64,000 nt of DNA from Rhodobiaceae bacterium (GTDB lineage: Bacteria > Pseudomonadota > Alphaproteobacteria > Rhizobiales > Tepidamorphaceae), in contig JACKJP010000002.1 of assembly GCA_020637895.1 (NCBI GenBank), forward strand, positions 372,001 to 436,000, given 5' to 3'. Shown here in pieces: positions 48,601 to 57,841 of this stretch; positions within the stretch are counted from its first letter, which is position 1; the number at the start of each line of letters is the position of its first letter. Position numbers and translations under genes: made by a program. The notes under the pieces are model-generated. The model was not told where the DNA came from, ran no database searches, and saw nothing but the letters and a program-made list of their open reading frames with translations.

Positions 48601-50001
48601 ATGGGCAGCATATCGGAACACACGGCAGCAAGGACCATCGCGTTTGTCGGCGGCGACAGTGCATTCGCCCGCCGGATGGCCGAAAAGCTGCCTGAGGCAC
48701 TGCCATTCGCGGTCAATTGCGTGCTTGTCGAATCACGCGAGGAATTCGCGCGTCTGTCGGCGGCCAGCCAGGCCGATATCGCGATCATCGATCTTTCGTT
48801 CGACAGCAACCCGGCCAGAATGATCGCGGAAGCCGCCGAGCGTTTTCCCGTCGTGCTGGCCCTGTCCGACGGCGGTTCGGTCCGCCAGGCGGTGAATGCC
48901 GTCCGCCATGGCGCCGCCGACTTTTTGATCAAGCCGCTCAGCGTCACACATCTCGCCGACCGGATCGGCGCTGCCGCCGAAACCTTCGACAGGCCGACAC
49001 CCGTCATCATGGCCAGCGGCAAGGCAACCGCGGTGACCGACGACTTTGAAGGCTTTATCGGCAATTCGCGCCAGATGGCCGCGGTCTACGACCAGATCCG
49101 GCGTGTCGCGCCGGCGCGCGGCCCGGTCTTCATCACGGGCGAGAGCGGGACGGGCAAGGAGGTCTGCGCCAACGCGATCCATGCGCGCTCCAACCGAAGC
49201 AACGGGCCGCTGATCGCCATCAACTGCGCCGCCATCCCCCGCGACCTGATGGAATCGGAATTGTTCGGCCATGTTCGCGGCGCCTTCACCGGCGCCCATG
49301 AAGACCGCCCCGGTGCTGCGGAGCTGGCAGATGGCGGTACGCTGTTTCTCGACGAGATCTGCGAGATGGATCTGGCGCTGCAGACCAAACTGTTGCGCTT
49401 CGTCCAGTCGGGCACACTCAGGCGCGTTGGCGACAACCGCGAGCGCAAGGTCAATGTCCGGATCGTCGCGGCCACCAACCGCGACCCGCTGCGCGAAATC
49501 CAGAAAGGCAATTTCCGCGAAGACCTCTATTACCGGCTTCACGTATTGCCGATCCATCTGCCGCCGTTGCGGCTGCGCGAAACCGACATCATGCCGCTCG
49601 CGACCGCGTTCCTGCTGCGATACAGCGCAGAAGAAGGCCGCGATTTCTATGGATTCGACTTCGACGCCGAGGCGCTGCTGATGCAGGCGCCATGGCCTGG
49701 CAACGTGCGTCAGCTTGAAAACACGATCCAGCGCATCGTCGTCATGAACGAAGGCACGACCGTGAACGCCGCGATGATGCCGGCGAACCTCATGCGCGGT
49801 GAGGCGAACCTGCTTTCCATGCCGGAAGACGAGATCGAACAGGTCAAAGCCGAAGCCGTCGAGCCGCTATGGCGGCAGGAAAAGCGGATCATCGAGCAGG
49901 CGATCACGCGGTTCGGCGGCAATATTGCCAAGGCCGCAGCCGCGCTGGAGGTGAGCCCTTCGACGATCTATCGCAAGCGGATGGGCTGGGCGCACGCCTG
50001 A
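48601..50001 (+). CDS. Sigma-54-dependent response regulator
   Basis: This 466-residue protein has an N-terminal receiver-like domain (1-125), a sigma-54 AAA+ domain (about 145-380) and a Fis-type HTH (about 430-462). The AAA+ domain has Walker A GESGTGKEV, the GAFTGA loop and LFLDEICEM. The receiver keeps an Asp in IIDLSFD and a Lys in IKPLS, but the paired acidic residues at its start are missing (it reads AFVGGDSAFA), so it may not be phosphorylated normally. No histidine kinase is beside it. It is divergent from the EAL gene, with 142 bases between. Confidence 0.9.
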   Translation: MGSISEHTAARTIAFVGGDSAFARRMAEKLPEALPFAVNCVLVESREEFARLSAASQADIAIIDLSFDSNPARMIAEAAERFPVVLALSDGGSVRQAVNAVRHGAADFLIKPLSVTHLADRIGAAAETFDRPTPVIMASGKATAVTDDFEGFIGNSRQMAAVYDQIRRVAPARGPVFITGESGTGKEVCANAIHARSNRSNGPLIAINCAAIPRDLMESELFGHVRGAFTGAHEDRPGAAELADGGTLFLDEICEMDLALQTKLLRFVQSGTLRRVGDNRERKVNVRIVAATNRDPLREIQKGNFREDLYYRLHVLPIHLPPLRLRETDIMPLATAFLLRYSAEEGRDFYGFDFDAEALLMQAPWPGNVRQLENTIQRIVVMNEGTTVNAAMMPANLMRGEANLLSMPEDEIEQVKAEAVEPLWRQEKRIIEQAITRFGGNIAKAAAALEVSPSTIYRKRMGWAHA

Positions 50002-50008
50002 GTAGCGC

Positions 50009-50959
50009 TCACGCGCCCTCCGGCCGTTCGCGTTCGAATATCTGCTCGCGCATCGGCCTTCCCCATTGGCGGCCTTCGAACTCGTCGATCAGCGTGAAAC
50101 CGTTCGCCTCATAAAGGTGCCGTGCCGCATCAAGCCCCCGAAAGGTCCAGAGCCGCGTTCGCGCAAATCCCGACCGGTCACAGAACAAAAGCGCCTCAGA
50201 CAGAAGCTTGCGGCCGACGCCGGTGCCGCGCGCCAGATCGTCGGTGATGAACCAGCGCAGATGCGCTGCATCGTCCAGATCTTCGCCATCTATCGCGACA
50301 CTACCGACAATGCGACCATTGAGACTGGCGTGCCAGATTCCATTGCGGGCGGAGGATAGACGCGGCAGGAAGCCGCCAAGGCCTTCCGCGACACGCGCCT
50401 CGAATACATGATCGAAACCGTGGGCGATGGAATAATAGTTTCCGTGCATCTCGATGATGCGTGCGGTAAGGCCTGGGACATAGCCTTCCCTCACTGCGGC
50501 TTCCCGATGATTTGTAGGCGCGGGGTCTAGGCGTTCTTCGCGCAATCGGGCCAGTGCGGCGGCATAGGCAGCAAGCCCCCGGGAAACCTGTTCACCCTCC
50601 AACGGCCCCATGAGCGTCAGAGCCCTTTCGACCTGGTCGCTGGCGAAGGCATTGATCTTTGACTGCATTTTCCGGCCTTCATCCGTCAGGAGAAGCAGGC
50701 GCCGCCGTCCATCGCGTTCGTCAACACTTTGCTGCACGAGACCCTGTGCACAAAGCCCGGCTAAAAGTCGGCTCACCGTCGATTTTTCCAGCAGCAGAAG
50801 CACGCCAAGGGCCTTGGCGTCCATTGAGTGTCCGCGCCCAATCTCGACGATTGCGTGCACCGCGGACGCCGACAGTGCGGTGCCGGCAAGCGTCGGTTTG
50901 AGGAAACCAAGTTCACGCACCATTCTGCGCGACGCGTCGCGTATGCCTTCAACCGGCAT
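50009..50959 (-). CDS. MarR-type HTH regulator fused to a GNAT acetyltransferase
   Basis: This 316-residue protein has a MarR-like winged helix (about 1-150, including LLLLEKSTVSRLLAGL and QQSVDERDGRRRLL). A GNAT domain follows (about 160-316, with RWFITDDLARGTGVGRKLLSEAL). Such fusions are a recognised bacterial pattern, and the ligand is not known. It starts 293 bases before groES on the opposite strand. Confidence 0.88.
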   Translation of the reverse strand: MPVEGIRDASRRMVRELGFLKPTLAGTALSASAVHAIVEIGRGHSMDAKALGVLLLLEKSTVSRLLAGLCAQGLVQQSVDERDGRRRLLLLTDEGRKMQSKINAFASDQVERALTLMGPLEGEQVSRGLAAYAAALARLREERLDPAPTNHREAAVREGYVPGLTARIIEMHGNYYSIAHGFDHVFEARVAEGLGGFLPRLSSARNGIWHASLNGRIVGSVAIDGEDLDDAAHLRWFITDDLARGTGVGRKLLSEALLFCDRSGFARTRLWTFRGLDAARHLYEANGFTLIDEFEGRQWGRPMREQIFERERPEGA

Positions 50960-51141
50960 CGATCTGCCCCCGGATCAGCGAAGATAGTTGCATATTACAA
51001 CTTTTTGGCAGGATCGGCCAACAGAAGCTTGCGGCTCACCGACCGCGACCCCATCTGCTCAACCATCGCTTTGGTGTTAACCACGAGCGACGGACAAGAG
51101 GACGCAGCGAAGAAATTTCTATATCGCATAGCCGCGCGGAC

Positions 51142-51170
51142 TTGACGTCCTTCCCCACACAAACTATCTC
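51142..51170 (+). promoter_or_regulatory. groE promoter
   Basis: A -35 TTGACG (51142-51147) and a -10 TATCTC (51165-51170) are separated by 17 bases. The -35 is preceded by a C, giving CTTGACG, so an RpoH-type reading is also possible. The CIRCE operator starts 12 bases past the -10. Confidence 0.75.
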
Positions 51171-51182
51171 AACGGCCATCTG

Positions 51183-51209
51183 TTAGCACTCTCGTCAGTT
51201 GAGTGCCAA
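51183..51209 (+). promoter_or_regulatory. CIRCE element (HrcA operator)
   Basis: The inverted repeat TTAGCACTC (51183-51191), nine spacer bases and GAGTGCCAA (51201-51209) matches the CIRCE consensus with a single mismatch in the right arm. It lies at the expected transcription start and would be bound by HrcA to repress groESL. No hrcA gene is in the window. Confidence 0.93.
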
Positions 51210-51252
51210 CAGCCATTCAGATCAGTTGCAACTCAGTCAAGGGAGCTGCTCC

Positions 51253-51567
51253 ATGCAATTCCGTCCTCTGCACGACCGCGTTGTCGTGAAGCGCATCGAC
51301 GAAGAAGAAAAGACCGCCGGCGGCATCATCATTCCTGATTCCGCCAAGGAAAAGCCGAGCCAGGGCGAAGTCGTGGCTGTGGGCCCCGGTGCCCGCGACG
51401 ACAACGGTCAGCGCATCGAACTCGACGTTCAGGTCGGCGATGTCGTGCTATTCGGCAAATGGTCGGGCACCGAAGTCAAATTCGAAGGCACCGAATATCT
51501 CATTATGAAGGAATCCGACATCATGGGTGTCGTGTCCTCCAAGAAGGCCGGCAAGAAGGCCGCCTAA
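51253..51567 (+). CDS. groES: Co-chaperonin GroES
   Basis: This 104-residue protein starts FRPLHDRVVVKRID, has GGIIIPDSAKEKPSQGEV in the mobile loop region and ends with a Lys-rich tail. It caps the GroEL ring in protein folding. The ATG at 51253 has GGGAG 9 bases upstream. It is followed by groEL after 76 bases that contain a strong hairpin. Confidence 0.98.
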   Translation: MQFRPLHDRVVVKRIDEEEKTAGGIIIPDSAKEKPSQGEVVAVGPGARDDNGQRIELDVQVGDVVLFGKWSGTEVKFEGTEYLIMKESDIMGVVSSKKAGKKAA

Positions 51568-51600
51568 ATCCCCAATGAAGGGATTCAAGGCGGCTTTTTT
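51559..51600 (+). other. Hairpin with T-run between groES and groEL
   Basis: GCCGCCT (51559-51565) pairs with AGGCGGC (51588-51594) around an inner stem (AATCCC with GGGATT), followed by six Ts. It spans the groES stop codon. It could act as a partial terminator or as an mRNA-processing site; cleavage between groES and groEL has been reported in Agrobacterium. Confidence 0.6.
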
Positions 51601-51643
51601 ATTGCCCGCTGAACAAGAACGATTCTGAAAAAGGAAACAGGAT

Positions 51644-53293
<1,650 letters not shown>

Positions 53294-53319
53294 AGTCCGG
53301 CCAGCCGAACGAATATGCG

Positions 53320-53349
53320 AAAGGGCGGCTTCGGCCGCCCTTTCTTTTT
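53320..53349 (+). terminator. Rho-independent terminator of groESL
   Basis: AAAGGGCGGC (53320-53329), loop TTCG, GCCGCCCTTT (53334-53343), then CTTTTT. The ten-base-pair perfect stem, tetraloop and T-run make this a textbook terminator. Confidence 0.93.
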
Positions 53350-53397
53350 GCCGCCGGTCCGTGACGACGCGGCACCGTTCGGCTAGGGTGCCGCGCC

Positions 53398-53814
53398 ATG
53401 ATCTCGCAAAAAAGCCGCTACGCGCTGCGCGCGCTTATTCATCTCGCCCGCCATGGCGATGCCAGCATCGCGACGATCGCCGAGCACGAGAACATTCCAC
53501 GCAAATATCTGGAAGCGATCATGGCCGAGCTGAAGCTGCACGGGTTCGTTACGAGCCGGCGGGGCAAGAGCGGCGGCTATACGCTGGCGCGGCCAGCAAG
53601 CGCGATTTCCTTTGCCGACGTGCTCAGAGCTACCGACGGGCCGTTGGCGCTGGCCCCGTGCGCCAGCCGCACAGCCTACAGGCGCTGCGAGGATTGCGTG
53701 GACGTGGAAACCTGTTCAATCCGCCATGCGCTTATCGCCGCGCGGGATGCGACAGCGGCTGTGCTCGAAGCGACCTTCCTGTCCGATCCGGAGGCAGACG
53801 CCGAGGTTACGTGA
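53398..53814 (+). CDS. Rrf2 family transcription regulator, probable Fe-S or Cys-based sensor
   Basis: This 138-residue protein has the Rrf2 winged helix (YALRALIHLARHG, then VTSRRGKSGGYTLARP). It carries four cysteines in APCASRTAYRRCEDCVDVETC, so cluster binding or thiol sensing is possible. A TauE/SafE permease gene follows 58 bases later with a palindrome between, so it probably controls that gene and perhaps itself (inference). It starts four bases or so from the end of the GC-rich leader after the groEL terminator. Confidence 0.87.
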   Translation: MISQKSRYALRALIHLARHGDASIATIAEHENIPRKYLEAIMAELKLHGFVTSRRGKSGGYTLARPASAISFADVLRATDGPLALAPCASRTAYRRCEDCVDVETCSIRHALIAARDATAAVLEATFLSDPEADAEVT

Positions 53815-53826
53815 AATAGCCTGTTG

Positions 53827-53864
53827 CTTATTCCTATAATTCCGATAGGATTTATATGAATAAA
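53827..53864 (+). promoter_or_regulatory. Nested palindrome with an embedded TATAAT before the TauE/SafE gene
   Basis: The inner inverted repeat is TCCTAT (53832-53837), seven bases, then ATAGGA (53845-53850). An outer pair is CTTATTC (53827-53833) and GAATAAAG (53858-53864). A perfect -10 TATAAT (53835-53840) lies inside the left inner arm, but no good -35 is seen. A regulator bound here would block RNA polymerase. Confidence 0.6.
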
Positions 53865-53872
53865 GCGAGGGT

Positions 53873-54667
53873 ATGATCATGGACGCTTCATCCGTCTTGG
53901 AATTCGCACTGTTTCTTCTCGTCGGCTTCGGCGCACAGCTGATCGACGGCGCACTCGGCATGGCCTATGGCGTCTCGTCGACCACCTTCCTGATATCGCT
54001 CGGCGTGACGCCCGCGCATGCATCCGCCAGCGTGCATTTCGCCGAACTCTTCACCACAGCGGCCTCCGGCGTTTCCCACTGGCTCAACGGCAATATCGAC
54101 TGGCGGCTTTTCCGCCGCCTCGCGCCTGCCGGAATCGTCGGAGGCGCACTCGGCACCTTCGTTCTGACCGGCATCGACGGGCAGGCAATCCGCCCATACG
54201 TCGTCGCCTATCTTGCAATCATGGGCCTGATCGTGCTGTCGCGCGCCTTCCTGCCACGACGTCAGGCGGGCGACCGCTGGCGGTTTGCCGCGCCGCTTGG
54301 CGTCGGTGGGGGCTTTGCCGACGCCATCGGTGGCGGCGGATGGGGACCAATCGTGACATCAAGCCTGCTTGGCGCGGGAAACAGCACCCGCTTCACGATC
54401 GGGACCGTCAACGCGGCCGAGTTTCTGGTCACCGTCACGATCTCGGCAAGCTTCGTGATCGCCATGCTCTCCGGGCACTGGGAAGACGCCGATGGCCTGA
54501 CGGCGAGCGCCATGCCGGTTGCTGGTCTCATCGTGGGCGGGCTCATCGCGGCGCCCATGGCCGGCCGCATCACCAGACGCGTGCCGCACAGGCCGATGCT
54601 GGCGGCAGTCGGCATGCTGATCCTGACACTTGCCGGCGTCCAGATAGCCCAGATCATCGGAGGGTGA
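53873..54667 (+). CDS. TauE/SafE family sulfite/organosulfur exporter-like permease
   Basis: This 264-residue protein has about seven to eight membrane helices and the family motifs QLIDGALGMAYGV near the start and the Gly-rich GGFADAIGGGGWGP in the middle. Members move sulfite, sulfoacetate or related anions across the inner membrane. The Rrf2 regulator upstream suggests control by sulfur or redox state (inference). The start could be 53873 or the ATG at 53879. Confidence 0.88.
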   Translation: MIMDASSVLEFALFLLVGFGAQLIDGALGMAYGVSSTTFLISLGVTPAHASASVHFAELFTTAASGVSHWLNGNIDWRLFRRLAPAGIVGGALGTFVLTGIDGQAIRPYVVAYLAIMGLIVLSRAFLPRRQAGDRWRFAAPLGVGGGFADAIGGGGWGPIVTSSLLGAGNSTRFTIGTVNAAEFLVTVTISASFVIAMLSGHWEDADGLTASAMPVAGLIVGGLIAAPMAGRITRRVPHRPMLAAVGMLILTLAGVQIAQIIGG

Positions 54668-54671
54668 ATGA

Positions 54672-54704
54672 TTTATAGCGACCCGGAGAACAGTTTATTG
54701 CGAC
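54672..54704 (+). repeat. Direct repeat pair upstream of the DoxX gene
   Basis: TTTATAGCGAC (54672-54682) and TTTATTGCGAC (54694-54704) differ at one base. Their starts are 22 bases apart, two helical turns, as expected for tandem binding of a dimeric regulator. No named regulator fits. Confidence 0.45.
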
Positions 54705-54799
54705 GGCGGCCATTTTTCCTTTCGAGCGAATAATTCACATGGGGGCGCTCATCCCGATACCCGCCGAACCCGAGCCGGCGCCAATGAAAGGAAAATCCA

Positions 54800-55180
54800 A
54801 TGGATCAGGCAAAAATCTGGGCAGCACCGGTAGGCCGCCTTCTCATCGCAATCATCTTCATCGTCGCAGGCGCCGGCAAGCTGACAGCCATCGGCGGTAC
54901 ACAGCAGTATATGGAAGCCTATGGCATTCCGAGCGCGCTGGTCTATCCGACGATCGCACTGGAACTGCTTGGCGGGATCGCCATCATCCTCGGCTGGCAG
55001 ACCCGCATCATCGCTCTTGCCCTCGCCGCCTTCACGCTGGTCGCCGCACTGATCTTCCACAACAATCTCGGCGACCAGATGCAGCAGATCATGTTCATGA
55101 AAAACCTGGCGATTACCGGCGGCCTGCTCTTCCTCGTCGCCTTCGGTGCGGGCCGGCTGTCGATCGACAGCAGGAGCTGA
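54800..55180 (+). CDS. DoxX family membrane protein
   Basis: This 126-residue protein has four helices and the DoxX start LLIAIIFIVAGAGKL, followed by ALELLGGIAIILGWQTR. DoxX proteins are membrane proteins often tied to redox or quinone chemistry, with no clear biochemical role here. GGAAAA lies before the ATG at 54800. Confidence 0.85.
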   Translation: MDQAKIWAAPVGRLLIAIIFIVAGAGKLTAIGGTQQYMEAYGIPSALVYPTIALELLGGIAIILGWQTRIIALALAAFTLVAALIFHNNLGDQMQQIMFMKNLAITGGLLFLVAFGAGRLSIDSRS

Positions 55181-55418
55181 ACACCAGCACATATGTGTCG
55201 CTGGCAGGCATTGCGACAACGTCGCGCGCTTGGTTCAATCAGGCGGCATGCGGCGGACCTGAGCAGGCGGGCATGACGGAGGCCAACCGTCGGCCCGCCT
55301 GGACGCCAAAAACGCCCAAGCAAAATTCCGCAAGCACACCCTTGCGATCGCCTTCGTGCGGGCGCATCTTCTCCCTCGCGCGGAATTGCCGCGCGATTTT
55401 CCATGAGCAGACGTTCGC
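55181..55418. other. Gap between doxX and a small membrane protein, with a stable hairpin
   Basis: No gene is seen in these 238 bases. A nine-base-pair perfect stem, CAGGCGGGC (55264-55272) with GCCCGCCTG (55293-55301), encloses a smaller stem ACGG/CCGT. There is no T-run after it, so it is not a clear terminator. A short palindrome CACATATGTG lies at 55188-55197. Confidence 0.5.
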
Positions 55419-55700
55419 ATGACACAGATTTCGGACCAGACACCCGATACCGCCGGCAAGTCCAGCGGCCTCTCGCCCCTGACATTCGCCGTTGTGGCGT
55501 CGGCTATCGGCGCGACGCTACTGATCGCATCCGAGTTCGTGGTCGTGGCGCTGGCGCTCGACTGGTCGGTAACCGGCCTTCTCGGCCTTGGTCGCAACGG
55601 CCTGCTGACAGGCGCGGCGATCATGGCGCCATTCCTGCTCTACGGTTGCTGGTGGACCTTCCGGCGCACGCTTTCCGTTGAACGGCGGATGTCGGCCTAG
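55419..55700 (+). CDS. Small membrane protein of unknown function
   Basis: This 93-residue protein has two membrane helices (about 22-48 and 55-78) separated by a short Gly-rich loop. I do not recognise the family. It has ATGACACAGATTTC at its start, and its stop overlaps the hisG stop by four bases on the other strand. It could be a real gene or a lineage-specific one. Confidence 0.55.
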   Translation: MTQISDQTPDTAGKSSGLSPLTFAVVASAIGATLLIASEFVVVALALDWSVTGLLGLGRNGLLTGAAIMAPFLLYGCWWTFRRTLSVERRMSA

Positions 55701-56662
55701 CGGGCGACGAGCCTGCCGACGATCCCGTCGTAGAGCGGATTGGACGCGGCAAAGACGTCTTCGGGCTGCGATACGGAAACCGCCGTCGCCCCTGCCTCAC
55801 GCAAAGCGACCGTCACCGCATGCACGCTGTCGGCGGGGCAGTGAAGAACGGCCGGTGACGCATCCTCGCCAAACGGCAGCGCGCAATCGTGCCTCCGGGC
55901 AATCGCCGAAGCGGCGGCGCCATCGACGCGCGCACGAATTTCCCGCACACTGCGCGCATTGAGTTCAGCGGCGATCCTGTCGAAGACATTGCGGAGCGCC
56001 GACTTCGTCGCCTGGTTCCAGTCCGCCTTCAGGCTGGTCACCAGATGCGCCTGACTTTCCAGCATCGTGCCGTCGGCCAAAACTTTCAGTGCGTTGGCGG
56101 CGAGCGTCGCGCCGGTCGTCGTGATGTCGACGATGGCATCGGCGGCGCCCGATGACGGCGCACCTTCCGTTGCCCCCAGGCTTTCCACGATCCGGTAATC
56201 GACAATGCCGAAGCGGGCAAAGAAGCCGCGCGTCAGGTTGACATATTTCGTCGCGATCCGTACCGGCCGGCCGTGGCGGGCACGGAAGCTTTCGGCAACG
56301 TCGTCGAGATCGGCCATCGTGTCGACATCGATCCAGACCTGCGGCACGGCAACGACGACATTGGCAAAGCCGAAGCCGAGCGGCACCGACAGATCGACGA
56401 TCCTGTCCGCATCCGTGATCTTCTCGCGGATGAGATCTTCGCCGGTGACGCCGAGATGGACATTGCCGGCGGCCAGTTCGCCGGCGATCTCGCTGGCTGA
56501 CAGGAACAGCACGTCGATATCGTCGATGCCGGCAAAGCGGCCGGTATAGCCGCGCGCGCCGCTATCGCGCTTCAGCTTCAGCCCGGCGCGCGCGAAGAAG
56601 GCTTCGGCATTTTCCTGAAGCCGTCCTTTTGCCGGTACGGCGACGATCAGTTTGCCGCTCAT
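55697..56662 (-). CDS. hisG: ATP phosphoribosyltransferase catalytic subunit
   Basis: This 321-residue enzyme catalyses the first step of histidine synthesis. It has VAVPAKGRLQENAEAFF at the N-terminus, GVTGEDLIRE (about 73) and GAADAIVDITTTGATLAANAL (about 170), the PRPP-binding part. At about 320 residues it resembles the longer HisG of some Hyphomicrobiales, which is still used together with HisZ. The start overlaps the hisZ stop by four bases. Confidence 0.93.
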   Translation of the reverse strand: MSGKLIVAVPAKGRLQENAEAFFARAGLKLKRDSGARGYTGRFAGIDDIDVLFLSASEIAGELAAGNVHLGVTGEDLIREKITDADRIVDLSVPLGFGFANVVVAVPQVWIDVDTMADLDDVAESFRARHGRPVRIATKYVNLTRGFFARFGIVDYRIVESLGATEGAPSSGAADAIVDITTTGATLAANALKVLADGTMLESQAHLVTSLKADWNQATKSALRNVFDRIAAELNARSVREIRARVDGAAASAIARRHDCALPFGEDASPAVLHCPADSVHAVTVALREAGATAVSVSQPEDVFAASNPLYDGIVGRLVAR

Positions 56663-57750
56663 CGCCGCGCCGCCTTTTCTGCCCGGTCCATCCAGATCGC
56701 AAAGCCGACGGCAGGCAATGCCTCGGCGCCGAGTGCCGCGAGCAACCCGTCGTACCGACCGCCACCGGCAAGCGGCAGATCTCTTCCGCGCGCATGGATT
56801 TCAAAGACGAAACCCGAATAGTAATCGAGGCGGCGGCCAAAGCCGGCGGTGAAAGTGGCGGGGGCGGTCACATCCTTCAGGGCATCTGCCCTTGCCGCGA
56901 ATTGCTGAAGGCCACGGTCAATGTCGATTCCCGCTTCCCGGGCGGCCGCCTGGAAGGCATCGAGCGCTTGCGCCGGCGTTCCCTCGATCCCGGCAAAGCG
57001 CGTCAGCTGCGCCTTGATGCCAGCCGAAAGGCGCGCGCCGCGTTCAAATTCGGCCTGCTCCAGAAGCCGCTCGGCAATCTCGGCAGCACTGCGGCCGCCG
57101 ACCGGCGTGATTCCTGCAACGCCCACGAGTTCTTCCACCATCGCCGTCGCGGAGGCCCGGTCTGCGCCCGCAAGCGCATTGACGAGGCGGGCACGCGTAC
57201 CGCCTTCCGGCCCGGTTTCCTGGGTCAGCATCGCAGCGATGCCGCCGGCGCGCGTAAAACCGCGGCGCAGGCGCTTCAGCCAGACAGCCGGCAGATCGAA
57301 TGCCTCTATCGCCGCCATGACCAGGCCCGGATCGCCCATGCGGATCGTGACGTCCTCAACGCCGAGCACGCGCAGCGCTTCCAGCGCGACAAGCAGCGTA
57401 TCGGCGTCAGCGGCGGCACGGTCTTCCTGACCGAAGGATTCAATGCCCGCCTGTTCGATTTCCACCGGCCCGTCGCCGGCCCGGTAACGGAAGACAGGGC
57501 CGTGATACCAGTAGCCACCCTCACCCGCCCCGGCATCGAGGTGCCGGCGGACAAGCGGGATCGTATATTCGGGCCGCAGGCACATATCCGTCCCGTCCGG
57601 CGACTGGACCAGAAGAAGCCGCCGGCGAATATCCTCACCCGACAGATCGAGGAACAACTCGGACGACTGGAGAATGGCCGGTTCGGCGCGCGCAAGTCCA
57701 CGCCCGCCGAAGAGGGCCGCAAGTGCCGGGTTCTGTCTGTCTGCTGTCAT
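56659..57750 (-). CDS. hisZ: ATP phosphoribosyltransferase regulatory subunit HisZ
   Basis: This 363-residue protein looks like a HisS paralogue without synthetase function. It retains LRPEYTIPLVRRH and YRYAGDG-like features, and GGRYDGLLAALG near the end, but lacks the full class II motifs. HisZ is needed to activate the HisG subunit. It lies between hisS and hisG, overlapping hisG by four bases. Confidence 0.92.
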   Translation of the reverse strand: MTADRQNPALAALFGGRGLARAEPAILQSSELFLDLSGEDIRRRLLLVQSPDGTDMCLRPEYTIPLVRRHLDAGAGEGGYWYHGPVFRYRAGDGPVEIEQAGIESFGQEDRAAADADTLLVALEALRVLGVEDVTIRMGDPGLVMAAIEAFDLPAVWLKRLRRGFTRAGGIAAMLTQETGPEGGTRARLVNALAGADRASATAMVEELVGVAGITPVGGRSAAEIAERLLEQAEFERGARLSAGIKAQLTRFAGIEGTPAQALDAFQAAAREAGIDIDRGLQQFAARADALKDVTAPATFTAGFGRRLDYYSGFVFEIHARGRDLPLAGGGRYDGLLAALGAEALPAVGFAIWMDRAEKAARR

Positions 57751-57841
57751 TTCGGATCAGACTGTCTGGAATGGGCAAAACGCAATTGCCGGGGTCATAG
57801 CAAGACACGCGCGGTGTTGCGAGCGCAAAGCGCGCTCGCGG

